From positions 4,358,001-4,422,000 of the forward strand of contig OX439038.1 of NCBI GenBank assembly GCA_949317995.1: a stretch of DNA of 64,000 nucleotides, in the 5' to 3' direction. The first letter of the stretch is position 1; each line of letters opens with the position of its first letter. Position numbers and translations under genes: made by a program. The notes beneath the pieces are model-generated. The model did no database searches, was not told the origin of the DNA, and saw only the letters and a list, made by a program, of their open reading frames with translations. Positions 1-10,025 of the stretch are shown piece by piece. The stretch comes from Acholoe squamosa. Lineage: Eukaryota; Annelida; Polychaeta; Phyllodocida; Polynoidae.

Positions 1-2
1 GT

Positions 3-641
3 CTAAGAGACCGAGATGAACAATTAGCAGCGAGGGATGCCTGGAAAGAAGGCATAACACTACACGGCATATTTAATGGTATAGATATGGCCGTGAAGAA
101 GCGAGCTATGTTAGCTGGGGACATACCTAATGCCAGCAGCTTGGTACCCCTGGCATCGGTGACCCAGCAGTCTGAGGTTAATACTCCCTCAGACGACTTC
201 GAGTTGATTGATATCGAACAGGAAGACGGCACCTTCTGTTCGATGCAATTAAGGAAGAATACTTCAGGTAGGAAGTATATTCCCAGGAAATCTTTCAATA
301 AACCAAGGGACTCTAGACCTTCATCCGAGGTCAAGAGTGACCCGAAGGCTGTCGAGAAGGCGGTCAAGCCCACTGTAAGCGCTGACAAAGCGAAGAGTCA
401 GTCCCCGGACATGACCAAACTTCTGGAAGACATGTGTAAGAAAATTACAGATGCCATCCAAGCCAATCGGCAAAGACCCCGGGTGGATCGCCGAACGGTT
501 AAGTGTTTCAGGTGCCAGCGCATGGGACACTACTCATCTGAATGTACCGCTACTAAGCCGGTAATGGCTGCCTTCTATGAAGCCGAAGACGACGGCGTAG
601 GAAGGGAGAATGCTACGGATTCCACAGATGTGGAAAACTAG
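3..641 (+). CDS. gag: Gag polyprotein, C-terminal part (Gypsy)
   Basis: The frame is open from base 3, so this is the C-terminal part of a longer gag and not a gene starting at the ATG at 87. The visible part is a lysine- and proline-rich linker. Near nt 507-550 it has one CCHC zinc knuckle with spacing C-x2-C-x4-H-x4-C (CFRCQRMGHYSSEC), the nucleic-acid binding motif of retroelement nucleocapsids. The frame stops with TAG at 639-641. The pol frame is open from 581, so gag and pol overlap by about 60 nt in a -1 relation. The capsid domain lies outside the window. Confidence 0.85.
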   Translation, partial: LRDRDEQLAARDAWKEGITLHGIFNGIDMAVKKRAMLAGDIPNASSLVPLASVTQQSEVNTPSDDFELIDIEQEDGTFCSMQLRKNTSGRKYIPRKSFNKPRDSRPSSEVKSDPKAVEKAVKPTVSADKAKSQSPDMTKLLEDMCKKITDAIQANRQRPRVDRRTVKCFRCQRMGHYSSECTATKPVMAAFYEAEDDGVGRENATDSTDVEN

Positions 642-3043
642 TGGGGGTTGTGTCAACGGCATCTGACATAGCCCCGAGTGGGAACGAATGCCAAAATGCT
701 ACCGGGGGTGTCCCGGTGGAAGATTTCGAGTCAATTACACCTGGAGGCCGGGTGGCTGAGGGTGCGCACCCCTGCACCTCGGCCGGGGCCAGGGACCCTA
801 GTGTTGATATGTGCAGGAGCGATCATATGGAGGCGAGTGGCCGCACTAGGGGAGAGGAAGGATGGATCAAAGAGTTGATTCGAGTGTGTGGGACACGCCT
901 TCCCCCAAGTCATCCGTGTCTGGAATTCCTGAGAGGACTCGGATTGAATCTTGGTGATTCGGGAGACTTTCACCAGTTTACCAGTAACCCCTCGCCTTTA
1001 GGGGGGAGACGGTGGTATGTACCCATATCTGTGGAAGGCCGGGTGGGGGAATTCTTAGTGGATACTGGAGCTAGTCATTCATGTGTGTCCAAAAGATTCT
1101 TCGATTCGGTGGCCGGCAGCCATGAGAACCTCAAAACGGGGGTAAATGCTTGCACGGCCGACGGAAGCAGTATGCGTACATTTGGTAGGACGTTTATGCC
1201 TATCCGTATAGGAGGCAAAGAATTTGTTCTTTCGCCAACTATAGCAGAGGTTAGTGATGACGGAATCCTCGGATTGGATTTTGCAAGCTTATACGGGGCC
1301 GTCTTGGACCCGAGGGACGGTACGATGGGTATACGGAGCCCGTATGGCTTGCATGTCCAATGCGTATTGAGACAGGTGTCTTCGGTCGCATCAGTGGTAC
1401 ATACGGTGAAGATCCCACCGGGTACCACTTGCGATGTCCTTTGTGGCGGGTCCATGGCTCAAAGGAATGAAACTGGAGTCTACGAACCCGACACGGTGTA
1501 TTTGTCAAGCATCGGGTTAGACTCAGTGGATACATTAGTGGCTAATGCAGCTTGGTCTGTATTACCCATAACTAACCGAAGTGGTTCGGTGGTTTATTTG
1601 AGGCGAGGCGACAGTGTTGGAAGGATGAGTTCGGTAGAACATGTCGCCGAGGCTAAATTTAACAAACTACTAAACCCAGTTAGTCAGCATCCCATAGATG
1701 AAGAATTCCAAAAGCTGATTGATCAGTCAGATTTAAAGAATACGGACGATAAGGATTGCCTAGCGAGACTTCTACAAAAGTACGAAGGTGCTTTTGGTAG
1801 GGAAGGAGGCCCGGTGGGTAGATCCGATAAGGTGTTGCACACCATAGATGTGGGCAACGAGAAACCTTTTAAAATCCCGTATCGTAGACTTCCTCTCAAG
1901 AAGAAGTTAATCTGTGAAGAGCAAATACAAAAACAGTTGGACCTAGGGGTAATCGTGCCTAGCTCGAGTCCCTGGTCCAGCCCTGTTTGTATGACTACTA
2001 AGAAAGACGGTACAATCCGCTTTTGTGTCGACTACCGGAAATTGAACGGTATAACAAAGAAGAACTCGTATCCTTTACCAAGGATAGACGAGACTTTGGA
2101 TAGCTTGGGCGGAAACCAATGGTTCTGTACCTTGGATTTACAGTCCGGATATTGGCAAATACCAATGCACCCCAATGACAAGGAGAAGACGGCATTCTCC
2201 AGTCATATGGGGCTATTCGAGTATAATGTCTTACCCTTCGGATTGTGTAACGCCCCCGCTACATTCGAGGCTATGATGGAATCCTTACTGAGTGACCTTT
2301 TGTGGAAGAAATGCCTGGTTTACTTGGATGATGTGGTCGTGTTCGGCAAGTCATTCAAGGAATGCCTGGCGAATCTGCAATTAGTCCTCGACCGGATACT
2401 ATCAAACGGTCTTAAACTTAAACCCAAGAAATGTAATTTGTTTAAGAAAACCATTACATACTTGGGAAGGATCATTACTCCTAACGGGGTGAGTGCGGAT
2501 CCGGAAAAATTAGAAGCTGTAGAAAATTGGGAAAGACCCACGAGTGCTAAGGAGGTGAGATCATTTTTAGGATTTTGTTCCTATTATCGTGATTTCATAC
2601 CGAATTACTCTCGTGTCAGCTTCCCCATGCAGTGCTTAGCTCACTGGGCCCCGGGTAGGGCACGGGACCCATTCCCATGGACCAGCGAGCAAGAAGAGTC
2701 TTTTAATAAAATAAAAGATTTATTTAGGAATACACCCGTGTTGAAATATCCCACTCCCGAGGGACATTTCATCTTAGACACCGATGCGAGCAATGATGCG
2801 ATTGGGGCAGCTCTCTCTCAGGTCCAAGAGGGAGTCGAAGTGCCAATAGCATTTGCTAGCAACACGTTAAGCAAGACACAGCGAAATTATTGTACCACCA
2901 AGCGAGAACTCCTCGCTGTGGTGGTGTATACGAAGAAGTTCAAGCATTTCCTTTGGGGAAGTGACTTTACTTTAAGAACAGACCATTCGTCTCTTAGGTG
3001 GCTCCTTAACTTTAAGGACGCCGAGGGGATGATTGGACGTTAG
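641..3043 (+). CDS. pol: Pol polyprotein part 1: protease, reverse transcriptase, RNase H (stops early)
   Basis: This is the enzyme part of the Gypsy element. The frame is open from 581, and no ATG is needed if it is made by a -1 frameshift from gag. An aspartic protease active site, VDTGASHS, lies near residue 140. Reverse transcriptase runs from about nt 1930 to 2470 with the catalytic YLDD at about nt 2320. RNase H starts near nt 2765 (LDTDAS) with a later TDHSSL motif. The frame ends at TAG 3041-3043 inside the RNase H region. Related elements have a tryptophan codon here (family knowledge), and translation continues in the same frame after the stop. The stop therefore looks like a nonsense mutation and not a natural end. 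Confidence 0.9.
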   Translation: MGVVSTASDIAPSGNECQNATGGVPVEDFESITPGGRVAEGAHPCTSAGARDPSVDMCRSDHMEASGRTRGEEGWIKELIRVCGTRLPPSHPCLEFLRGLGLNLGDSGDFHQFTSNPSPLGGRRWYVPISVEGRVGEFLVDTGASHSCVSKRFFDSVAGSHENLKTGVNACTADGSSMRTFGRTFMPIRIGGKEFVLSPTIAEVSDDGILGLDFASLYGAVLDPRDGTMGIRSPYGLHVQCVLRQVSSVASVVHTVKIPPGTTCDVLCGGSMAQRNETGVYEPDTVYLSSIGLDSVDTLVANAAWSVLPITNRSGSVVYLRRGDSVGRMSSVEHVAEAKFNKLLNPVSQHPIDEEFQKLIDQSDLKNTDDKDCLARLLQKYEGAFGREGGPVGRSDKVLHTIDVGNEKPFKIPYRRLPLKKKLICEEQIQKQLDLGVIVPSSSPWSSPVCMTTKKDGTIRFCVDYRKLNGITKKNSYPLPRIDETLDSLGGNQWFCTLDLQSGYWQIPMHPNDKEKTAFSSHMGLFEYNVLPFGLCNAPATFEAMMESLLSDLLWKKCLVYLDDVVVFGKSFKECLANLQLVLDRILSNGLKLKPKKCNLFKKTITYLGRIITPNGVSADPEKLEAVENWERPTSAKEVRSFLGFCSYYRDFIPNYSRVSFPMQCLAHWAPGRARDPFPWTSEQEESFNKIKDLFRNTPVLKYPTPEGHFILDTDASNDAIGAALSQVQEGVEVPIAFASNTLSKTQRNYCTTKRELLAVVVYTKKFKHFLWGSDFTLRTDHSSLRWLLNFKDAEGMIGR

Positions 3044-4876
3044 TTAGCTCACCTATCCGAATTCGGATTAGAGCATAAACAAATAGAGCACCGACCCGGT
3101 ACTAAACACATCAATGCGGATGCCTTGTCAAGACGGCCTATCCGAAGGTGCCAAAATGCCACATGTGAAGACTGCGGGGCCCACAATGCTGTGGTAGCCG
3201 GGCTGGTATTTAATTATACCACCCCCCGTATCCCCTGGGAGGAGGCTGTATGCAGCTATCTCGATTGGTCCCCGGAGACCATCAAGAAGTTTCAACAGTC
3301 AGACCCCACCACTGCGCGCATAATGGAATACCTACGGTCAGGTATTAAACCGGCAAGGCCTCTAGTTTCCCTGGAGGATAGGGAAGCGAGGCGATTGCTA
3401 GCTCAATGGACCGAGCTAGAGATCCGAGACGGCATACTATGTAGGTGGAAGACAACTCCCACCAACGGTAGGCTGTTGCAAATAGTGATACCCGCCCCGA
3501 TGAGGAGGGATATCATGTATTATTGCCATGGCCACCAAACGAGTGGCCATTTCGGTAAGAAGAGATCAATAGAGCGTCTACAAAGGCGTTACTACTGGCC
3601 CGGTATGAGAGGCGACCTGCTCCGGTGGATCGCCACTTGCCCGGATTGTTGTAAAAACAAACCGGGACCCGGCCTGGGTAAGCAACCCTTATCACAGGAA
3701 TTGTTTGGTGTCAGATTCGCTCGAGTAGCGATAGACATCATCAGTGGGATTAAGACGACACCGCGAGACAATACTTGTATGATGGTTGTAACCGACTATT
3801 ATACTAAGTACACTCGGGTGTTCCCCCTTCCTAACCACAAAGCCGCCACATGCGCGGAGGCATTTGTGAAAGGCTGGGTGCTGCATTTGGGTGTTCCCCT
3901 TATGATGCACAGTGACCAAGGAAGGGAGTTCGAGTCAGAACTTTGGCAGGAAATGTGCCATTACCTAGCCATTTGTAAGACCCGAACAAACCCGTACCGA
4001 CCACAGTCGGATGGGCAGGTAGAGCGCTTCAATAGAACCCTCATACAAGTACTAAAGCCCCTGGTTAATACCCACCAGGATGACTGGGATGAACAGTGCG
4101 AGTTTGTAGTACATGCCTACAACAACACTGTCCATTCATCAACTAACTGCACCCCAAACATGCTAGTGTTCGGCGAGGACATCATAATGCCCGCCGACTT
4201 AGTGTATGGAGTGGTTGGAATAGACCCGGAGGCGCCCTGCACGGTGCTGTTTGTAGAGTCATTAAGGGACCGGTTCAAACAGGCATACGAGGCCGTTCGG
4301 AAAGAACTGCTGAAGAGTGCGAAGTGGCAGAAGGTGGGCTATGACACCAATGCTAAACGAATTCGTTTTAATGTTGGGGACAAAGTACTAAGGTACTACG
4401 AGCCGCTGGATAAGCTGAAGCTCGTAACGCCTTGGGAAGGTCCGTTTAAAATCGTTCGTGTCATCTCCGAGTCCACGGTGATGATAGAGGACTGCCTGAC
4501 GGGTAGAAAATGGAAGACAAATGTCGGAAAACTTCGGCCCTGGAAGGGGCGCGAAGAGGCGGAGAGGGAGTTCGGCTACAAACCACCTGTATCTGTCCCT
4601 AGTGGACCGAGCGTGGTAGTACCGACGAAGCGCCCTAGAGGCCGGCCGAGAAAGACGCCGGGAGACGAGGTTATGGTAAAAAAGAAGACGAAGGCCAGGA
4701 AACGACCTAATCGTAAGAAATGGAAGAAAGTCTCGCTGAGTGAAGGCATTACGTATGGGAAGGGTCCCGCTTTGACTAAGCGAGATCCAGAAAAGGCCGT
4801 ACGTAAAGCCGGGAAAAATAAAATGCTAACCGAAGGCGTTAGACGCAGCCCCCGGTTGAGGTCTGCTGTAACCTAA
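3044..4876 (+). CDS. pol: Pol polyprotein part 2: end of RNase H and integrase
   Basis: This continues the pol frame after the TAG at 3041-3043, opening with the well-known RNase H tail ending in HINADALSRRP. The integrase follows: an HHCC zinc domain at about 3520-3655, then a DDE core with aspartates in VAIDI (about 3727) and HSDQG (about 3909) and the glutamate in DGQVERFNRT (about 4017). A GPF-type C-terminal module (WEGPFKIVRV) is at about 4430. The basic tail contains an AT-hook-like RPRGRPRK at about 4635, unusual for the family and possibly a DNA-binding aid. The first ATG in this stretch is at 3317, so the region is probably not independently translated. No chromodomain was recognised. 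Confidence 0.88.
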   Translation, partial: LAHLSEFGLEHKQIEHRPGTKHINADALSRRPIRRCQNATCEDCGAHNAVVAGLVFNYTTPRIPWEEAVCSYLDWSPETIKKFQQSDPTTARIMEYLRSGIKPARPLVSLEDREARRLLAQWTELEIRDGILCRWKTTPTNGRLLQIVIPAPMRRDIMYYCHGHQTSGHFGKKRSIERLQRRYYWPGMRGDLLRWIATCPDCCKNKPGPGLGKQPLSQELFGVRFARVAIDIISGIKTTPRDNTCMMVVTDYYTKYTRVFPLPNHKAATCAEAFVKGWVLHLGVPLMMHSDQGREFESELWQEMCHYLAICKTRTNPYRPQSDGQVERFNRTLIQVLKPLVNTHQDDWDEQCEFVVHAYNNTVHSSTNCTPNMLVFGEDIIMPADLVYGVVGIDPEAPCTVLFVESLRDRFKQAYEAVRKELLKSAKWQKVGYDTNAKRIRFNVGDKVLRYYEPLDKLKLVTPWEGPFKIVRVISESTVMIEDCLTGRKWKTNVGKLRPWKGREEAEREFGYKPPVSVPSGPSVVVPTKRPRGRPRKTPGDEVMVKKKTKARKRPNRKKWKKVSLSEGITYGKGPALTKRDPEKAVRKAGKNKMLTEGVRRSPRLRSAVT

Positions 4877-5392
4877 CTCAGTACACAACGAGCTGCTGCG
4901 TGTTGTCCGCCATAGGCAGGCAACATACGTTCCACGGCTAGAGATGTCGAACGCGCCCTCCCCGGGTGGCTGTATCCCGTGAGTGGCGGTCGGATTAACC
5001 GGTACATTCGCTTTGAAGCGTTGTATACACCGCCAAGCTCCAGACGATAGCACTCGGGTAGTAGGCCGCGTCTCACATGTCGAGTCGAATGTTGGTTCGG
5101 ATCTAGTTCCCTAGGTGGCGCTGCTGGTGTGGCGGGAAAGCGCGGAACTAGGTCACCGGATAGCCATGGCGGGATCTCGCGAGACGAGAGGTCTGACGTC
5201 ATACTGGTCATAACTAGAGCGGACTCTTGGTGGTTAGACGCCACCCGTTTTTGCTCTAGTTATTTGTCGGCGGTTGTACAGCCTGTAGCTGTCGTGTTAG
5301 CCTAGCTAAACAAAACCTTCCCTGTTGGACGAATCCTTCGGGAGGAGTCCAACAAAACTTGCCAATTTATTTTGGAAGTCGGACCCGGTGCC
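4877..5392 (+). other. Spacer between pol and the third ORF of the Gypsy element
   Basis: About 500 bp of relatively GC-rich sequence with no convincing plus-strand coding frame. A splice acceptor or internal promoter for the downstream ORF would be expected here if that ORF is expressed from a subgenomic message. No strong candidate was recognised. Confidence 0.4.
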
Positions 5393-8300
5393 ATGGCACA
5401 GGGAACGATTGACGCTGCGCGTCAAACTGCCAACATTCCGTTGGAACAAGACGAGGACCCGAAGGTCTCGTCTCGGGTCGAGGAATCTATGGATTCTTCG
5501 ACAGAGGAGGCCGCCCGGACGCTCTCGGCTATGGCCGAGGCAACCGACCGGGAGAGAATGCCACCTCCACCACCGCCACGCCCGGAGCGCCCGTCTACAA
5601 CAGCCGCTTCGGGTAGCAAAGTGGATGTCCTGGACATTCCAATGTATCCTCCGGGATTCAGGACTCAGATCAGACGTCTAGCACACGTTGATCGCCAGGA
5701 AGGTATCGTGTACACCTCCTGGGGTACGTACATCCCTATGCACGCCTCCATGTTCGGATGCGGGCCCATGGCGGTGGAAGAGGGCGTGCCCGAGCCCATA
5801 CCAGATGATCTCAAGACTATGGTAATGGACTCGTGCAGTGACGAGCTGGCTGACAACATGCCAGTTTCTTGGCTCCGCAACTATCTGAGGTTGGCGGAGA
5901 ATATGGCGACTAACGAGAATTTAGCTCGAGCCGTCTTGATCTCTGCGGGCATCATCCAGAAGGCCGCGGAGTTAAGGGAGTCCGAATCTGACATGGATAC
6001 AGACTCCACAGTTACCTTGTCGTCGGTGGAAACCGACCGGGTCAAGCGATTGACCCGTAAACCTGCGCCCAAGGGTCCTCTCACTGAGAGCGATCTGGAG
6101 GCTGAGGATGTCCGCATCGCCGTCGAGAGGTCCACAACCGAGACCGACCCAGCTGCCGACATCCCGGAGGCACCTGGCGAGATCTCGGAAGAGGACATCT
6201 CGCGCCAGCAGGCTGCTGTAGAGGCAAAGCGAGCCGAGCTTGCCAAGCAGCAGAAGGAGCTCACCGCGGCTCGCCGGGCCCATCGCAAGCAGCAGGCCCA
6301 ACAAAAATCTGAGATCTCTTCTGACTCTGACTCCCCGGTCAGCGGAAGGAGGAGCCCTCGGACAGTGGACAGGAGCCGACGCGAGTCGGATTCCAGTCCT
6401 GAAGTTCCGGCCCAACCGACTAAGGTTGTGCGCCGGAAGAAAAAGAATGGAGCGAAAGCGTCTCCGGCAGAGCCCACGCCCCCCACCAAGCCGAGGGGTA
6501 AGGGCAAACCGAAGACGCCCGCTCCCACTCCCACAACCACCACGGTAGCCACCTCGGTTACTGCATCTTCTGCAGCCAGCACGTCGGGTGCAAAGGCCAA
6601 GTCCCCTATCAAGGCTTCGACTGGTACTACCACCTCCAGCCGAGCCAGCCGTAGGGGAGCTAACATATACACGGACAGTGAGGAAAGCGAAAGCGATCCA
6701 GAGCTGCCCGAGTCTGCCAAATCTGATTTGGAGTCCGTGACAACGTGGGAAGAAATGACCACGGATGTTCCCAAGGACGACAATCAGAAGTGGATGTGGA
6801 AGAATGCAGCCGAGGGGTTCAAGGAACGGACTCCCCGCTGCTTCGCGGACTGTGCTTACGACACAGTCCACTACATGTGTCCGAGCGCCGTCAATAAGGA
6901 CGGTGACAGCGATGACGAGGAGTGGATGAAGTCCGGCCCCTCGGATACGCCAGTAGGCAAGTTCTACCTGATTTGGATTGACCAGCTCAAGTCCAAATTA
7001 GGCTCAGTCTATAGCTACGAGGCCCGGACGAAAGTCCAGTGGGCAATGACTCAATGGGGACCAACCGGCAACCGCCGAAGGTGCCCGTTCGAGTCTTGCC
7101 AGCTGGCTCTCACGGGTGAGAAGGTGTTCGAGACGAAGCCCCACTTCGCTCGGCACATCGTCGAGTACCATATGCATCACAAGCCTGTGATGATGTGTGT
7201 GCTCGGGGACCGCCCGAATAAACATTGTGATGGCTCGTTCAGCACTCACCGGCGCCGAGACATGGCTCTGCACTTGCAGAAGGCCCATGGCATCGGCCTG
7301 GAGAAGACCAGGAAACGAGCCATCAAGTGCTTCAGCGAGCTCCTTGCTAATTGGTCCGCGCTGAGCATTAAAGAAGTGAAAGAGCAGGCATTCGAGACCG
7401 GATTCTGCTCGTGGAAGAGCGGCAACTTGCTGACGTACTTCCAGACGAACTCCTCGTCCACGAAATTCGGGATGCCCAGTGAGGTGCACCTGAAGGTGAA
7501 AAAGTGGCGAGGAGACGACAAGCGAGAGAAGGCCAAAGCCCGCTCTAAAGGTCCAAACGGAGGCACAGTCACGACTACTGCTTCCAAGAGGACCCGAGCA
7601 GACCGGTCCGTGAGCCCTTCGGGTGGCAAGGACCAGCCCAGACCAGCCAACCCAGCTGATCGTCGCGAGTCGGGACAACAAGTCTCGGCTCTGGATATGC
7701 CTGGCAACCAGGCCCGCAGGTCGGGTAGCCAGGCGACCGCACCGGCGACTCCAGCCACCTCCACACCTGCACCCGCGGAACAACGCCCGGGCGAAGCCTC
7801 TGGCGGCCTGGATGATGGGGGCGAACTTTTCGCTCCCCCTTCCGGGTATTCCACTTGGTGGGCTGGAGAGGGATCCTCCGGCAAGCGCCCCACGTACAGC
7901 GAGTACGCGGCGAAGTTCCCTTCAATGGGACTGGCTGGACCCGAGTCGCAGGTCCTTACCTCCTTGGGCCGGGCCAAAACCCGTGGTAGAGGCCGCGGTG
8001 GGCTGGAGTCCACCCGAGGCTCCCCGGGTGGTGGCCGAGGCCGAGGAGGCATCACGGTGGAGGGCCCGTCTGCTCCTCCAACAGGCACCCCGCCTGTCTC
8101 AGTGGAGGCCCCAGCGCCACCACCAGTGATAGTTCCACCGACGGGCCCTCGGGTACCCCTAATGGAACTGATCTCCGGTACCCTGTCAGGTCTTCAGGAT
8201 CCGAATACGTTCGTCGACCACCGCGATGTCCGAACGGTTCAGATCCAGAATGACCTGATGGCAGAATGGCAGGCATTGCACCGCCAGCAGTCTGTTGACT

Positions 8301-8902
8301 ACTGGCGTGTGATGACTGAAGCCACCGTCAATCTGGTCTACGAGATCCAGAGGCGGGAGGAAGAGAAAATAAGGGAGCTGGAAAGGAAGAAGGTCGAGGA
8401 AGCCCTCGAGTCCTGCCGGCGGAAGCAGAAGGAAGCCGAAAAGCTTAAAGAGTTTCACGAAGCTGAAAACTCCAGATATATCCATCGATTTAAGGAGGCT
8501 GACCTCAAGTTTTTCCTGGCATTCGGGAAACATCTGGAGGAGTGGGACGGCTTACCGTCGTCTCTTATCTTCGTACCAGATATACCCCCGAATGCCCCGC
8601 CAGCCCCGGCTACTCCACCGGTTCTGGCCACTCCACCGGTCCCGGCTGCTCCGCCAGTTCCGGCAGCTCTCCTGCTCCCGCCCCCCACTTGGAACACCCG
8701 GGCTGTCCCAACTGCCACGGTTGCTGCACCAGCATCCGAGGCAATGGACAGTCCATCCGCAGTGATGAGGGCCTTGAGCTTGGGGAGCGAGACTCCCAGC
8801 GAGGCTTCAGCGGCGCTCTCTACGAGCAGCTGTAGCAGCTCGGCTCCATCTGCCTCAGTGGAGCCGGCTGAGAAGATGGACACAGATCCTGAAGATCTTT
8901 GA
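5393..8902 (+). CDS. Large third ORF of the Gypsy element, C2H2-like finger and coiled-coil protein
   Basis: An uninterrupted frame of 1169 codons lies between pol and the 3' LTR, the place where some Gypsy elements carry env. I chose the ATG at 5393 because it has a near-perfect Kozak context (GCCATGG). No signal peptide or membrane segment is visible, so it is not envelope-like. The protein has an N-terminal polyproline stretch, a conserved-looking block (residues about 85-210), and a long low-complexity Ser/Pro/Thr/Lys region with RRGANIY and acidic patches. Two Cys/His clusters fit C2H2 fingers (nt about 7080-7290: CPFESC...HIVEYH and CDGSF...HLQKAH). An RG-rich stretch is near 7980-8050, a charged coiled coil near 8330-8480, and the tail is proline-rich. 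A nucleic-acid binding or accessory role is inference. An open frame of this length suggests it was maintained until recently. Confidence 0.75.
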   Translation: MAQGTIDAARQTANIPLEQDEDPKVSSRVEESMDSSTEEAARTLSAMAEATDRERMPPPPPPRPERPSTTAASGSKVDVLDIPMYPPGFRTQIRRLAHVDRQEGIVYTSWGTYIPMHASMFGCGPMAVEEGVPEPIPDDLKTMVMDSCSDELADNMPVSWLRNYLRLAENMATNENLARAVLISAGIIQKAAELRESESDMDTDSTVTLSSVETDRVKRLTRKPAPKGPLTESDLEAEDVRIAVERSTTETDPAADIPEAPGEISEEDISRQQAAVEAKRAELAKQQKELTAARRAHRKQQAQQKSEISSDSDSPVSGRRSPRTVDRSRRESDSSPEVPAQPTKVVRRKKKNGAKASPAEPTPPTKPRGKGKPKTPAPTPTTTTVATSVTASSAASTSGAKAKSPIKASTGTTTSSRASRRGANIYTDSEESESDPELPESAKSDLESVTTWEEMTTDVPKDDNQKWMWKNAAEGFKERTPRCFADCAYDTVHYMCPSAVNKDGDSDDEEWMKSGPSDTPVGKFYLIWIDQLKSKLGSVYSYEARTKVQWAMTQWGPTGNRRRCPFESCQLALTGEKVFETKPHFARHIVEYHMHHKPVMMCVLGDRPNKHCDGSFSTHRRRDMALHLQKAHGIGLEKTRKRAIKCFSELLANWSALSIKEVKEQAFETGFCSWKSGNLLTYFQTNSSSTKFGMPSEVHLKVKKWRGDDKREKAKARSKGPNGGTVTTTASKRTRADRSVSPSGGKDQPRPANPADRRESGQQVSALDMPGNQARRSGSQATAPATPATSTPAPAEQRPGEASGGLDDGGELFAPPSGYSTWWAGEGSSGKRPTYSEYAAKFPSMGLAGPESQVLTSLGRAKTRGRGRGGLESTRGSPGGGRGRGGITVEGPSAPPTGTPPVSVEAPAPPPVIVPPTGPRVPLMELISGTLSGLQDPNTFVDHRDVRTVQIQNDLMAEWQALHRQQSVDYWRVMTEATVNLVYEIQRREEEKIRELERKKVEEALESCRRKQKEAEKLKEFHEAENSRYIHRFKEADLKFFLAFGKHLEEWDGLPSSLIFVPDIPPNAPPAPATPPVLATPPVPAAPPVPAALLLPPPTWNTRAVPTATVAAPASEAMDSPSAVMRALSLGSETPSEASAALSTSSCSSSAPSASVEPAEKMDTDPEDL

Positions 8903-9661
8903 GTGTCCATCTGTTGGTGTCTTCTTGTACCCAAGGGTAAATGCATTTAGTATGCCAGAGGCACTGTTCCTTACGCTGGACTCCTGATACCTGGAACGTA
9001 ACCTGCAGCGAGGATGGACGCTAACCCGAACACCCAAAGGACTACCACATCTAACCGGGTCTCCATCTTCCCATCTTCATCAGGGCACATCATAACAGCA
9101 ACGTGGTTTGCCACCACACACATGTCGCCGGGTGGAGCTGCAGAAACCAGTCGTTCCAGGTTCGCCGGAAGTCCGGTATATTGTAAGGGTGATCCTGCTA
9201 CCCTGGTAGGACACCTGTATTTCATATTTTGTATAAATCTATTTTTATATCGTATATTATATTCTTGTAAGTAAAAGTACTCAAAATTTTTTCTCGGGTT
9301 ATTTACCCCACCTCTGGTCGGTAAAAACATTGTAAAAATTTATTAATATCACCTTACTACACATCCAATATTCTTCGTCGCGTCTCATGTTTAATAATAA
9401 CACACTTGTAACATTACCACCATAGGTCGATGGTCCATAAGGGGCCACTTCCTATTTTTGTTATTATTTATAAACACTTCGGCTTATATACGATGATGCC
9501 TTATTATGTACATATAACTTATAATGCCCCTTAAATGTTCTATATTTAATACGAACTGTGTATATATAGACTTACCTATTTATTTATAACACCACTGTAT
9601 AAAGTCAACAATAGTTACTTATTAATTACACCCAACCCTAGGTAAAGTCTAGTGGGGGTGG
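8903..9661 (+). other. 3' non-coding region of the Gypsy element
   Basis: AT-rich DNA between the third ORF and the 3' LTR. Short frames here have no protein-like features. It ends in a purine-rich tract just before the LTR. Confidence 0.6.
9649..9661 (+). promoter_or_regulatory. Polypurine tract of the Gypsy element
   Basis: AGTGGGGGTGG lies immediately 5' of the LTR start TGTAGGGG, the expected place for the plus-strand primer of reverse transcription. Confidence 0.65.
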
Positions 9662-10025
9662 TGTAGGGGCCGGCATCATTGTATATATATTAGTGCCGTT
9701 CATCCGAGAGACGTGTTCGTGTGGTGCTTGTTCCTTCTATGCTAGCTAGGTGTCGCTTTGCGATACCTCGTTGGTACAAGAGGGGGCAGCACCATGCCTC
9801 GCGTCCAGCTCCTACTAAGGAGCCAGACGAGCGGCAGAAGGGGACTGGACATGGTCCAGTCCAGACGCTAGTACTTTGTTATCAAAGAGATCTAATAAAG
9901 TCCTACCCGAGAGGTAGGGGTTTCTGGGGCTTTGCCCAACCCGAACTACTCGTGTTGTGTTGGTACATCTAGTGGTAAGCGAGCCAAAGAGCCACCCAAC
10001 ATATAAGTCAATACGAACCATTACA
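9662..10025 (+). repeat. 3' LTR of the left Gypsy element (364 bp)
   Basis: It begins TGTAGGGGCC and ends CCATTACA, giving the TG...CA termini of an LTR. It contains a TATATATATTAG box near 9680 and an AATAAA near 9893, consistent with U3, R and U5. Its ends resemble those of the LTR at 62651-63068 (TGTAGGGG start and ACGAACCAYTACA end), so both elements belong to related lineages. The second LTR copy is outside the window, so its age cannot be estimated. Confidence 0.8.

Larger units (their letters stand above)
1..10025 (+). mobile_element. Ty3/Gypsy LTR retrotransposon, 5' end outside the window
   Basis: Gag end, protease, reverse transcriptase, RNase H and integrase follow in the order typical of Ty3/Gypsy. 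After pol comes a large additional ORF, then a non-coding 3' region, a purine tract and a 3' LTR ending at 10025. The 5' LTR, primer binding site and first part of gag lie left of the window, so the target duplication cannot be checked. Pol carries one internal stop, so this copy is probably not autonomous. It lies within what would be intron 1 of a third DHRS11-like copy whose exon 1 is at 10721-10852 (inference). Confidence 0.9.

Noticed and set aside
5881..6871. Two overlapping minus-strand frames of about 300 codons inside the Gypsy third ORF
   Set aside because: Antisense shadows of a GC-rich coding region, with composition matching the complement of the real frame.
5393..8902. Third Gypsy ORF considered as an envelope gene
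   Set aside because: No signal peptide, membrane anchor or furin-like site is visible. The composition is that of an intracellular nucleic-acid associated protein.
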